This document shows, in pieces, positions 46,947-59,506 of a stretch of 64,000 nucleotides of DNA. The notes beneath the pieces were generated by a model. It had not been told where the DNA came from, did no database searches, and worked only from the letters and a program-made list of their open reading frames with translations. Source of the DNA: Progne subis subis (taxonomy: Eukaryota > Chordata > Aves > Passeriformes > Hirundinidae); NCBI GenBank assembly GCA_022316685.1, contig JAKJHU010000023.1, positions 4,123,692 through 4,187,691 on the forward strand, read 5' to 3'. The number at the start of each line of letters is the position of its first letter. Position 1 is the stretch's first letter. The position numbers and the translations under genes are program-made.

Positions 46947-49900
46947 TATCAGCTAGAGCTGTGTGGAAAAGTAACCTACTGCCTTATGCATTTATTTTAG
47001 AAGTATAATTGGATGGAAGAACAGACAAGTGATCTAAGTTTGAAACAGAAGCTTATGGCTTTGTAAAGCCAAGAGCAAATACTTGACTTAAGCTTGCAGT
47101 CATATTTTTATCTGAGGGAAAACATAATTAGAAAGAAAAATACAGTATAACTCTTTTAGTTTTAATAAACTACATTTCACATATGCTTTATAATTTGAAA
47201 TGTTACACCATATTTGAGTAACTCAAGTGGGATCAACTTTCATAATTATCTAAATCAACTTGACATGTCTAGGGATCTGAATTTACGTAACTGAGGGAGT
47301 TTAGGTTTTATTTTTTCCTTTCATATCCATGATCAGTACAAAGGGCAATAAGATATTTTCAAAGTGCTTGCTAGTCTGCAACAGATTGCTAAAAAAGGAG
47401 AAAAATAGGTAGTTTAAACAAAATGTAAGTGGTATTTAAGATTAAAAATATTGACTATACACCCATGTCTTTGGAATTTAGATTTAAGAAAATATTCAGG
47501 TTTATGAAAGCAGTTAACTCTGGCAGAAATAGAAATAGTTAAGAAGTAGTTTATAGAGAAGATTTATGTTAATAATCTGTTGATTAGGGAGGAGACGTGA
47601 TTTTTTTTTTTTTTTTTTGAACAGAATTTTACAATGCAAATTTAGCATTTTTATTTAGTAATTAAACTGTCATTTGCACAGTAAGGCGAAGGAAAAGTCA
47701 GTATAGTCAACGAAGTATAACCAATGTAGCCTGTATTGCATCTGAATCTCTTCCAGTAGTGAAGAAGAAAAGATGTTAACTGCAGTCAGGCACCAAAATA
47801 TTTCCTGAAGAAGCTGGTCATCTGGGTAAAGTATGTCATCAGGAAAAAGAAATTTATCATATCCTCGTCTATCTGAAGCTATATCAGAATAAAAATGTGT
47901 AATGCAGAAATATCAAAAATCCAGTAGACTAATGCATAAATATGAGGTATTCAAGAGCAAAAACTGTTATCTGTTCTGTTTGATAAAAAAGGGAAATAGA
48001 AATGTATATTTCTTCTAATATATATGTATATTACTTATAATTTTCTGGTCTAGAACAGAAATTCTTTCAATTGGGTACTTACTAAAAAGATATCTCAAGG
48101 TGATGTCTTTTCATTTTAAGCACTAACAGAAGCCCTTTCTACCCTATACTAGCTTGAAAATTATTGAAAATCCCAACATATTTTGTCTATTAACACTTAC
48201 CTTTCAATTTAAATAGAATATTAAAACAATCTAACACATATACACACACACACACACATACATGATTCATAATAGTTTCAGGTAAATATTACATTTTCTT
48301 CTAATACTGGTCATAAGATTAAATTATTTACAGGTCTACATATTAAATATTGTTCTGGCCCATGCAGATGGAAGTACAAGCTCATGATTTTCATAAGGGA
48401 AATGTGAAATGAAGCAAAACAGACTTAAAACACCTCTGTATGAACAATGGATTCTCTCAATGTGCAAAACAAGTGAAAAACAAATGAATAAGATATCTGA
48501 TAAAAAGAGCTGCAAATTATTGCCAAAATTTTAACATCTTCATGGTTAAGGAAGGTTGAACAGGAACAGCATTTTCAGACTATGATAAAGGATAATACTT
48601 TGAATGTTTAAAAGTAAATATCAACATATGTACCTGAGAATCATTTCCCTTTATATTTTAAGATAGACGTGAATTACTACTAAAAAACAAAACTCATGTA
48701 TTGACTATATGAGGTCTCAAAGCAAGATTTTCCCCAGATATTTTCCAACTTAGCAATCTTCCATTTCTTTTGTGTGCTTAATTTGAAAATAATGAGGTTT
48801 TCAGAGAATTATAGAGGTAAGAATCATGATGTATGAAACTTAAATTGATTAGATATTGAAAGGAATCAATTTGTGTAACTTTTTTAATAAAGCCAGTAGA
48901 TTATTTTGATATCTACTTTTAAATACCTATTGAAACCATATTTAAGAACAACCTTGGTTATTTATACCTGTTTAGAAATACAGGCAAGGAAACACTCTAT
49001 AACAACTTTATTAAATTATTGAAATGAAATTATTTCCTTTCCTCATATACACATCAAATGAAAAGTTAAGATAAATTACTTGTATGATCTCCTTTACTAT
49101 TCCAGGATTATACATACAGGTGTACGAAATTTACATGACCAGAATTCTTTTTTTTTTTTTTTCTAGACAGAAGATTTCAAGACTTAAAACAGTTTCTCAG
49201 CAAATTTATAACAGCCTGATTTTGACTTCATATTGAAGACTTTTTTTTAAGAGATTAAAATAAAGATTCACTTATTCCATGTCAGCATCAAAAATATCAG
49301 TGACTTTTTCTTTGACTACAGCATTTCCAATATTTTTCCATTTCTTATTAAGGGTAAAAAAGATATATATTGATGTAAAAATACATCAATTTTCATCCAA
49401 ATACCTACATTTGAATCAAAGCAATAGATGCATTTTACTTGATCTGAAATGCTGGGGAAAAAAATATTACTAAATATCTTCTGTGTTGAAGTTACATCTG
49501 TGAAGAGCAGATATTAACTAGCAGTTTATCTATAAATATGTAAATTGTTAGTTCTAAATTACTTGATTGAAAAATATCAGACCAAACTGTATGTTAGATC
49601 ATTATCACTTGCCAAAACAGAATTTAGATTGCTGAAATGTAGACTGAACGTTTCTTGAATTCAAAGTGAAGAACTTATCTAAATGGAAATCAAGTTAATT
49701 CATTTGAATGAAACATACCTATAGAAATTAACTATCTAGACTATAAAGATAATTACTACCATGTATTAAAACATAAAAAGAAATACATGTTTCTTACTGG
49801 AAATAAAAGATCATATACTATGACAGATGTGAAACGGTTCATTTAATCAGTATTTACATGTTCAAACACTTTTAGTTTGTTTAACAATGAATGACACATT

Positions 49901-52900
49901 GATAAATGTTTTAAATAATTTGCTTATGTTGAGTGTAATAACTTATTGCATAAAAATACATTCTAGATATATGTAATAAAAGAAATTTTGTTTTAAATTG
50001 CCTCTGCAGGATTTAATGGTGTAAATGCCAGTGAAAACTGAAGTATCATCCTAACTGGCACCATCACTAGAATAGGGATGAGGAAACTTCGTGGATGTTC
50101 AGGTATTCTGATGAGGAAGGGTTTATCTGATTACAGAGTTCTTTCATTTTTTGGCTTTCACCTTCACATGTGGAAAGTTGGATTTAGGTATCATCACTGT
50201 AGGCATGGGTACAAGTGGGTACAGTCTTTATGCCTTCAATACTATCAGTGAAAGATTTATCAAATTTAATTTATGCAAAAGGTATTTGGTTAAGTGGCTA
50301 TCCAGGAATCCACCTGTATACAGATGAATATTTTCCTCTAGGATCTATTGACAACCATGATTAGACCTCCACCAGGAGTAGGGAGAAGATGGATATGCAG
50401 GAGCATAACTGGCACTTCCATCCAGAAACATAAACTCAGGGTGAGGAATCTTAGTAAAACTGATTGAGAAGAAAATTATTGTACTCCCCTCAACCCCAGC
50501 TGTGCAATATTTATTAACCTCCCTCCTGAAAAAAAAAACCCAAACAAAAAAGCCCAAACCAAAACAAAATCAAAAAAAACCCAAAACAAACAGAAAAATG
50601 TGCTGACTCTTTATGTTAATAAAATGCACCTGGTTCAGCATCAGAGTAGATAATCTGGAAATAAACTAACTGTTCTTCACCATCTTGTTCAGTCCAAGTC
50701 ATAGTGTGGCCATGAGTTTGCTCAATTGTCATTACCAAATTACACTTTGGAAATTGCCACTTTAAACAAATCTGTTGTTATCTAAACAAGAATGTTGAAC
50801 AATTTCAACAAAATAATAGTTGAATGGCTACTTCTCAGCTTAAAAAATGCAATATCATTTACAGTGTTATTCCCCTAATAATGAAGAGAAGGTTTAAAGA
50901 GGAGAGATTTAATATCTGTAAGGATCTGGAGATAAAAATTGCTGTTGAAGTAATTTGATATCACTGAATGCAACATCATAACTATCTAGGAGCTTTATTT
51001 GCAGATTAAGTGACAACTACAGAACAAATGTCATCTGGAAAGGGTGATTGTTTTATTAGCTAAACTATTTGTTTTCAGTTGATTGCAAAATTGCTCAGAC
51101 ATAAATAGATAAACCTTTTATGTAATTGAAGGACTAGAGATCTGGTGTTTTCTGAGGATTTTCATAAAATATTTCCTTGTATTTCTTTTCTTCACATAAT
51201 TTCATTTTAATTTTTTTTTTCACCATAGAGCTAATTTCCTTGTCACTCTTCACAATTTCACATACTGAGCTACAGGAGGAATAGCTGTCAGCAGCATTTT
51301 CTTTTAATGTGGTATATTTAAACAGGCTGGTGTTTTAGTTCTTGTCTGAGTGAATATGAATCTCAGTTGCTTAGAGAACACACAATCTTGTATGCAAATT
51401 GTGCGTTTATTAAAAGACAGTTATAAATCTGTGTATACTGGGTCCTAATTTTTAAATGCTGTTATTTTAACCATTCTCAAATGAAATAAATAAGGCAAAT
51501 AATTCAGAGCTAGCTTCAGCAAAGTCATACTCCCTAACAGCTGATTACTTCTCTCACAATCTACTGAAGAATACACACACAAAAAAAAGGGAATTTGTTA
51601 TTTACTGGATTGTTCTTAAAACATTATTTGCTTTATTTCGTAGTTTAGATCTTTATATTGTCCCTTATCCTGCCAGCAGTAGCAAGTCACAGGAAATGTC
51701 CCAAAGTTTAAATGATTGGACACTGGGCAGAAGAATGTAAAGCTCATTATGCATAATAGGTAACCAGGTTTCCAGAAGTAGTCACTGTCTTCTAAAAAAA
51801 AATTTAATCTAATGATGTAGGCTACTGGAAACCTCACAGCATTTAGAAGTAAGTCTTTTATCTTATAATGCTCTTATTCCTGTAATCTTGATGATTTTTT
51901 TTCCTCTCCCATAATGATTTCCCATAGAAGACAGAATGTGACTGATTCAACTACAGGAGTAATGTGGAAGGTAGGTGCAAGAAGTAAGTTTGTCAAATTG
52001 TTCTGTTTCTATAAATGTGAAATATTAGAAACAACTCACGAATGTTTCTCAGCTTTTCGACCAGGTTTGCAAAGATACTGTTTAGGTCTATACTTCCTTT
52101 TACAAAAAACTTGCAATGTCTTAGAATATATTTAAAGTAGTATGTGAAAATACACAGGTAGAGTTGTTTTGAGGAATGTAAGTCTGCATATTTACATTAG
52201 AAAATAATTTGTTGTAAAGAACTCAATCATTCTAAATATTAAATCATTGCAAAATGTCTTTGCCATCATCAATAAGACACATGCCAATGGTCTAATACTG
52301 ATTTATTTTGCTCTGTGTGATCAGAATTTTCTTCAAATTTTGTCTAAATCAAGAATTAGTAAGTTAAGCTATTTATACTATGAAATATTTGTTGATATAA
52401 ATTACAAAGCAGAAGAAGAGACAGGGAAATTCTACTGTTCTTATCTTGGGTCTTGGAGGCTTGCTTTGAAATAGGCAATTTTGTTTTTCTAAAGCAAAAT
52501 ATTACTGAAAATGTTTTTTTTTTTTCCAAATGTGTTTGTTTAGCATTTGAAAATTGCAATACTCAAACTCTCTATCTCTACTCAAAATTAATTCTGACAC
52601 GTGGCAGTACCTAGTTTCTTGAAATCCAGTGACAAACCAGGACAAGAAATCTGTCATAATGAATGTTGCTTCTTTAAATTGCCTGCAACTACACCCAGAT
52701 TTGCATTTGGGGGAGAGCACGTGCTTGTGCAACAAGGATTGCAGGCTGGATGGTGTGAGCAGATGTTGGACAGCTGCAAGTGGCTGGTACCCATGATAGC
52801 CTGTGCTCCTCCTACTCACATTTCAATACAGGCAAATTCCAAACTTAGTGCCTAAATGGTAAAATGCACCCTTGGCTGTTTAATTGCATTAATAAGGGAA

Positions 52901-54834
52901 CAGAACACTTTTGAAGACAGAGAGGTACCATGAGACTCTGTAAACAGCAGGAATAACCTTTAAGCCAGTGTTCAAATGACTACATCTCTCTTAATGTAGT
53001 CTTCTCTGCTAGGGCTGCCTGGACATAGACATTAAAAGAGTCTTTTGGGAGATACTCTTCTTGAGTTAATGTCTAACTATAACATAATTGAATTAAGGTT
53101 TTTTGTTTTCTCCTCTGCCAAGCAGAGTTCAAGTGCATTGGCTATCTCTTACAAGACCTGAAAGCACTAAATAATTTTCAAACTGACCACACAGAATATG
53201 TAATGTCTCTGAATTGCTGTTCTGCTCAACAATATATTTAAAAATTTAAGCAGCATACACACAATCAAACTTAAGCAATCAGTGATCTTAGTAAGTCTTG
53301 TAATGATGATATGTGGTTTCTCTGAAATTCCTTTGTAGTTCTGTAACAAACCTCATTTTTGGAACAGCAATAAAATGCAGCACATTCATTATTCAGCCTG
53401 CAGTCCAACACACAGGTGAAGTGAGGCACTACGTCTTCAGTGAGTTTAGAGTTGTTTACATGCACCTGAATTCTTCACATAACTGACAGAGCTGGAAGCA
53501 TTCAGTTTACACAGTGATAATTACACATTTTGCACAAGAAAAAGAATTGAGAGACCATAAGATTACTTTTAAAGATGTCTTTTCAATACAAACCAAAAAA
53601 GAATAATATGAAAAGAAACAACAACAACAAAAAACTCAAACCCACCACCAAAAAATAAAAACCTTAATAAACAATGCAATTTAAAACAAGAATAAAGTGG
53701 GCAAGTGTATTCCCTTGGGATTTATTTTTGATGAATTAATTGCATTCTAACTCACACCAACCTGTAAAATATACTTGTGAAAAAGTATTTTTGTTTTTAT
53801 AAAGCATTGTGGAAATCATTTTTAATAAAACATATATTCTTTTTTTCTTGCAGGTAGGATACAAGAAAAAAAGAATGAAACAATGTCCCTACCAGAATGA
53901 AATTGAATTCAATTTAAATAAGGCAGCAGGCATGCAGGGTATATGCAAAACACTTTTCATGCATGCTCATGCCTGCCTGTAAGATAACCAGAAGTTACTG
54001 GGGCGTTGGGCACTATGAGATTTACTGGCACAAAGTAATTCACTCCATCCCAGTTTGTGGTCACAAAGTGGTATGAAGGCATTCCTAATTACCCCTCAAA
54101 GTCTCAGTCTGGAAATGTTTTGAATATTCTGACGGTATGTGCCCCATTTGTATAATTTCATTTTTACTCCTAAACTGTATGTATTCCTCATACAAGACAT
54201 AATTTATATTGTCTTAATAGCATAGCTCAAGGCATCCTGGAGATTAGTTTTGAAACAGAAATTGATGGAAGAAGAACTTCTTATAAGAAAGTGGCATAAT
54301 TCCAGCTGACATAGGTACTAAAGCTCTTTTTTGCATTATGTAATTTTCTCTTTATTTTTAATCGCCTTTTGGGATATAGGATGGTATTTCATGACTGGTA
54401 AAAATAACTCCAAAAAAGTATTGAAATAAATGGCTAAAGCAAAGAACTTTGACTATGAAACTCCATGTATTTGAAAGAACCTTTCTACAACAGTGATGGA
54501 GGGAAGTTCATTATTCTTCCTTACTTTGACATATTTGATTTGGTTGCTTTATTGTCATTTTCAGGAGCCTCATTTCCTTCTCTACTGTTTCTCATTCCTG
54601 TCATTGTGGAAGTCAGTCTTCTTAAAATTTCCCTGAAATATTTCAATGAGTTGTCTGTCTTTGTGACTGTCCACTTGGTGATGAAATGCAATTCTATGCA
54701 GGAGGGAAGCAGAGAGAGAGAACCAGTGCTCCTTCAGATCATTTAGTCACATCTGGAAGGCACAATGCACAGGTCCACATGGTAACTATTTCCCTGTTTC
54801 TCATATCTCACCACTTGCTACTGATAAACAAGCA
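46947..54834. other. Gene-free AT-rich stretch
   Basis: It contains T runs near 47602-47619, 49148-49163 and 52514-52526, a CA microsatellite at 48242-48258, and A/C-rich patches at 50529-50590. No genes, RNA genes or clear retroelements were recognised. Confidence 0.5.
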
Positions 54835-54840
54835 GTAAAT

Positions 54841-55130
54841 TGTTGCTGTATTATGTGAACTTTTTTGAGATGTTTATAGCTCTGACTGAATTTTTCCACA
54901 GCTTTCTGATGTAAACATCTTGTTTTCCACATTCCTTTCTGATGATAGTCAACTGATGGACTTCTAGCCTGGCCACTGGGATGGAGAGGTGGTAGCCTTG
55001 TTCTGCAATCCCTGGTCATTCTTCAAAACCTATAAAAGCGAGGTCTTTGTAAACAATAAAGTCCTTTCTTCTTCAGCCTTCATCTTGTGGAGTCAAATCT
55101 GTGAGCATTTACTCGTGTCCACTAGCGACA
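54841..55130 (+). mobile_element. Short solo LTR, 290 bp, with 6-bp target duplication
   Basis: The element starts TGTTGCTG and ends AGCGACA, with short inverted ends. It is bounded by perfect GTAAAT repeats at 54835-54840 and 55131-55136. TATAAAAG (55031-55038) and AATAAA (55055-55060) lie in the order and spacing of a compact class II LTR, close in length to alpharetroviral LTRs. No internal genes are present. Confidence 0.88.
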
Positions 55131-55136
55131 GTAAAT

Positions 55137-57052
55137 ATTTCCTCCATTTATAGTTTTTTTCTCAATTTTTAGTGAAGAACACTTTCTACATTGGCATTAT
55201 TCCACCTATATATCCCAAAGTAACTTTATCAAAGTGGTTTTCTTGTTTGTTTATTTACCCAGTGGTGCACATAACTGTATTTTCATTTAGGGGACACGGA
55301 ACATAGAAATTATTTTTTTCCTTGTCTTTGTTTTCTTGATTTTGGTTTTTTGGTTTTTTTGGGCGTTGGTTGTTGTTGTTGTTGTTTTTGGTTGGTTGGT
55401 TGTTTTTTTTTGTGGGGGGTGTGAGGTTATTTTTGAAGAGTAGAATACAAAACACCAGGGAAGAGCATTTTAAATAAAAAGTAAATTGGAATGAAGCAGA
55501 ACAACTTTGCTAGAAAAGACCAGAAGTGTCTAGCAAGTGATTAACAGGAAGTACTCCATAAGTTCATTAACCTGTTTAGGAAACTATTACTGTGGACAGG
55601 CTTGTCTAAATGTTTTTCATCATTTGCTGCTTAGAATTGAACCAATCAGAATTAAAAGAAGAAGAAGTCATAGTGCTATTCATAACACAGAATGTGATGT
55701 ATTTAAGGAAAATTAATTAGCAGCAAATTTAAAAATGGAGGAAAAAGTTTAGAAATTGGAAAATATATATATCTGGCAGATAGAACTTTCAGCTACAGAA
55801 AGACACTGACTTTTTTTTACTTGTTTCTTGCTAAAGTGTTCTAAATTTATGTGTTAAGCTTTTGAGAGTTGGCGAAGCTGCTCCCGAGAGAGAAGAGTGG
55901 GAAATTACTGATTTTTTGTTGAAATTAGAGTGAACAACAACAAAGAGTATCAGAAAAGGAAATTTCTCTTTTAAGAAAATATTGTTTTCAGGAAAAAAAA
56001 TCTGTTTTCTGTCAAAAAACCTTGATCCAATCTTTATCCCCAGAATTCAGGTCCTGGTGATCAAATTTTTAGTTTGATGCCACATAGCTCTTCGACTGTG
56101 GCTCAGTTGTGATGATAAATTTATAGTTGCAGTGTGAAGCGTGCAGGCTGAAGCCTGGCGTAATGGAAAAACACAAAACCACAAATACATACAGTTGCAT
56201 GAGAGGGTATTTATGTCCTTACAGATTCAAGGGGAACAATACAGACATGAAATATATTGTGGAAAAAATAGGTAGAATTCAAAGTTGGCAGTATAGCATC
56301 ACCAAGTCTCAGCATATCTCAAGGGGAATTATTTCCCAGCTAACTTCCTGGCTATCAAAGGCTCCATGGCAATCTCACTGGCAGTGGGTCACAATATTAA
56401 TCCTTAGCTTACTGTCTCATTAGCTGTATGTATTTTTGTGTGCTCTTACCTTAGGTGTATTCTGCTTGGGAAGTTTCTCTCTGTGTGCCTGAACAGAAGG
56501 GACCTGGTGGGTAAGTGAGTGCTACAGCACATCTACTGGTGCTCTCCTAAATATTTTACAAGGCCTAGAGTATTTAACTGGCAATAAATGACATCTTCCA
56601 TAAAGCATTTTTGATTGATACAACTGTCAGAGGATTTTTATGCCAAGTAATACAGGAAACTACCAATTACAATTGTTTCATTTGTTCAGTTTTGGACTAG
56701 GATGTCCAGATGTAAAAGTAATTGAACTTCATGTCTGAAGTGTTATTAAAAAAAATTAGAGTGATCTCAGTAAATTTCAACCAGTCAACTGTAAATTCTA
56801 ATGCATTCTAACTCTTAAATTTGAACCAAAAATATTTATGGGATCACTAAGGAAGCACATATGCCTGCCTGCCTTCTTGGATACACACACAGGGCAGCCT
56901 TAACCTTTGGTCTCACAACAGAGAATCTCACATAATCCATATCAGAAGCAGTTTCTGCCTTAATGCAACTGTACATCATAATTTTATTTTCATAAATAAA
57001 AGGAAAGTCCTCATTAATGAATATATTTATCTTTTTTACATGTCTGATGTAA
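55137..57052. other. AT-rich sequence with a G/T-rich low-complexity patch
   Basis: Positions 55335-55420 are T/G-rich, with GTT repeats and GGTT units. No gene was recognised. Confidence 0.5.
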
Positions 57053-57058
57053 GTCCCC

Positions 57059-57762
57059 TGTTGCAGTGTCCCCTCACACCTAGCAGGCGTTGACCACAGC
57101 CTAGCTCAGTTCTGCACTGCCACAGCGAGGATCGGTCGGGGTTACAGGCAGGGCGAGTAACCTCCTCCCGGTGGGTTCTTGGTTCCCCACACCAGCGAGT
57201 GGACCTGATGGAGTTTGCGACTGCGGCGACGGAAAAAGGATCGACTCTCTTGAGCAGGGTAGAAGGTAGTTTATTAAGGGGAGTCCGGCAAAGAGCTCCG
57301 CCTCAGACCACTGCTGCCCAGAGAGAGCAGAGATCAAAGCTTGACAGCCACTTATAACCGGGGGAGGATCCAGGGGTGGTGACAACGGGTCAGCCAACCA
57401 GGGAACACGGGGGTGTAACAGGAGTGTCAACTTCTGAACCATTAACAAATCACAGGAGGGGAGGAGGGGATTCCCCGGGCACCAGCCTATCACTCGATGC
57501 CTCTCCTGGATCTTTCCAGAATCCAGGGAAGGGTCTCGAAGTGACAGACAGGGCGATCACGAGGAGATAGGGGGGACTTGACAGGGACAGGTGCAGGGGA
57601 GGAATGATTGGCATAAAACATCCTGGTTATATAACCAACTCATAAGGGGGAAACTATTACAGAACACAGGGGGGTACAGTGGACTGAACCATTACAAAAA
57701 TAACTTATAAATCTTACAAAAATAACTTAATAACTTAGTAAAACAACTCTTGCACCACTACA
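57059..57762 (-). mobile_element. Solo LTR related to the young provirus, 704 bp
   Basis: Read on the minus strand it begins TGTAGTGGTGCAAGAG, close to TGTAGGGGTGCAAAAC of the proviral LTR. Further matches in order are the TCTGGAAAGATCCAGG-like segment, GGAGCTC-TTTGCCGGACTCCCC, AATAAA (57270-57275 on this strand) and GGGGAACCAAGA. It is flanked by perfect GTCCCC repeats (57053-57058 and 57763-57768). It is clearly more diverged than the two proviral LTRs are from each other, so it is an older relative that lost its genes. Confidence 0.9.
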
Positions 57763-57768
57763 GTCCCC

Positions 57769-58195
57769 CCTCCAGTCGTTCTCTCCAACACGAGGAGAGT
57801 GCTGATAGTGTCTTGATCATTTTATCAATATTGTTTCCACAACTGTTTGAACTCTCCCAGTCCTCTAGCTTCCTAAACTCTAGCCTCCCAACCATCCTCT
57901 CACTTTTTATACTGGAGACTTCTTGAGGAAGTTAAATTTAACATTGCGAAAAAGAAACCACTGATGGTATTTATTAAAAAAAAAAGTTCTCAGTTTACAA
58001 TTTTGTGGGGTCCTTTCTGTCTTTATTGACCCCATAATTTTCCCTGATAATCCATCTTTTTGGCTCCTGCTCCATTGGTTCACACACACTCTTCAGAAGT
58101 CCTGAGTCCTATGAAGTCAGTAATTCTGCAGATTTAATTTTTTTTATTTGGAGCAAAAAATAACAGCCATGTGAACAATTCACAGCTGTCCACAT
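57769..58195. other. Sequence between solo LTR and CR1, no gene seen
   Basis: Nothing is recognised. It has an A run at 57976-57985 and T-rich sequence near 58139. Confidence 0.45.
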
Positions 58196-58690
58196 AGAAT
58201 CACTGAGGTTGGAAAAGACCTCCAGGATCATCAATTCAAACTTTTGATTGAATACCACCATACTCACTAACCCATATCATGAACTGTCACGTCTACTCAA
58301 TTTTGAAGACTTCCAGTGATGATGACTCCACCATCAGGGGCAGCCTGTTCCAAAACATAGCCACTCTTTCAGGGTAGAATTTTTTTCCATATATCCTACC
58401 TAACCCTCCTCTGGCTTACCATGAGACCATTTCCCCTTGTTCTGCCTCTGTCTGGAAGGAGAGGCCTGTCTCTCCATAGTCTCCTTTCAGGTAGTTGTAG
58501 AGAGCAATAAGGTCACCCCTGATCCTCCTTTTCTCCAAGATAAAGACCCCCAGCTCCCTCAGCTGCTCTTCATCAGACTTGTGCTCCAGACCCTTCCCCA
58601 GCTCTGCTGCCCTTCCCTGGGCATGTTTCAGCCTTTCAATGCCTTTCTTCTAGTGAGATGACCAGAACTGGACACAGTACTCTTACCTTA
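58196..58690 (-). mobile_element. CR1 retroposon fragment
   Basis: The plus strand reads AGAATCACTGAGGTTGGAAA at the left and AGAACTGGACACAGTACTCT at the right. CATGAGACCATTTCCCCTTG-like and AGAGAGCAATAAGGTCACCC lie between. This is the reverse complement of a CR1 3' half of about 495 bp, well preserved. Confidence 0.9.
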
Positions 58691-58724
58691 TATCTTCCTT
58701 TTTCCTGCTAAACTTAGAAACAGG

Positions 58725-59501
58725 TGTCTTGGGTTATGTAACCAAAAAAACGTTTATTCTATTGCCATCTGTTGAAACCAGTTGGGGAGGTTTTGTATTA
58801 CCCTTTCCTCATAACTCTAGGGGAGATGGAGCAGATGCCTCCTGATAATGGCCCAGCCATTAAAACCAGGTGGGGCAGTGTTTCTTATCTCTTCCACAAC
58901 CCCTCCATCCTCCTAGGGGGACGTCTTCTGAAAATGGGCCATTAGGGACCACCTAATGACATGACACATTCTATCATGCCCATTGTGAGGTGCTCCACCC
59001 AGTGGGGGGAGCCAACTGTTCCTACCAAGATAAAAATTGAGACCCAGGGAGACCAGATATTTAATTTTTCCATTGGATTCACCGAGGAAGACCAGACCCA
59101 TCTCGCCATTACTGGACCCTTTTCTACAGGGATCATCTCTACTCCAACAGAACCACATCTGTCACTGCTGGAGGAATTACTCTGGATTGCTCCCAACACC
59201 CTGACCAACAAGGTGTCAGGTCGTATTTCAGACTCTGTCAGGGTTTCTAAGATTTTTGTTTGTTTACGTGTTTTGGGGTTTTTTGTACTGCTACATTTGT
59301 AATCTTAATTTTCCTAGTAAAGAACTGTTATTCCTATTCCCAAATTTTTGCCTAAAAGCCTTTAATTGCAAAATTATAATGATTTGGAAAGGGGAGGGGG
59401 GGGCGGGGGGGCGGGGGGCGGGTAGTGGCCATTTACATTCTCCATTCCAAGGGAAAAATCCAGCTTTCCCTGGCAGATAGCTCTGTTCCCAAACCAAGAC
59501 A
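58725..59501 (+). mobile_element. ERVL-like LTR, 777 bp, with 5-bp target duplication
   Basis: It starts TGTCTTGG and ends CCAAGACA, a perfect 8-bp terminal inverted repeat. ACAGG flanks it on both sides (58720-58724 and 59502-59506). The order of GATGCTCCACCC-like, AGACCAGACCCATCTCGCC and CTAGTAAAGAACTGTTATTC segments is one I recognise from a common songbird LTR. AGTAAA near 59318 is a likely polyadenylation signal. The G-rich tract at 59391-59422 lies near its 3' end. Confidence 0.88.
59391..59422 (+). repeat. G-rich tract, possible G-quadruplex
   Basis: Thirty-two bases containing runs of 4, 8, 7, 6 and 3 G separated by single bases. The spacing meets the usual G-quadruplex pattern. Confidence 0.85.
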
Positions 59502-59506
59502 ACAGG

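Noticed and set aside
57763..57780. G-rich stretch next to the minus-strand solo LTR read as a polypurine tract
   Set aside because: The GTCCCC target duplication begins exactly at the LTR edge, so the neighbouring sequence is genomic flank and not proviral interior.
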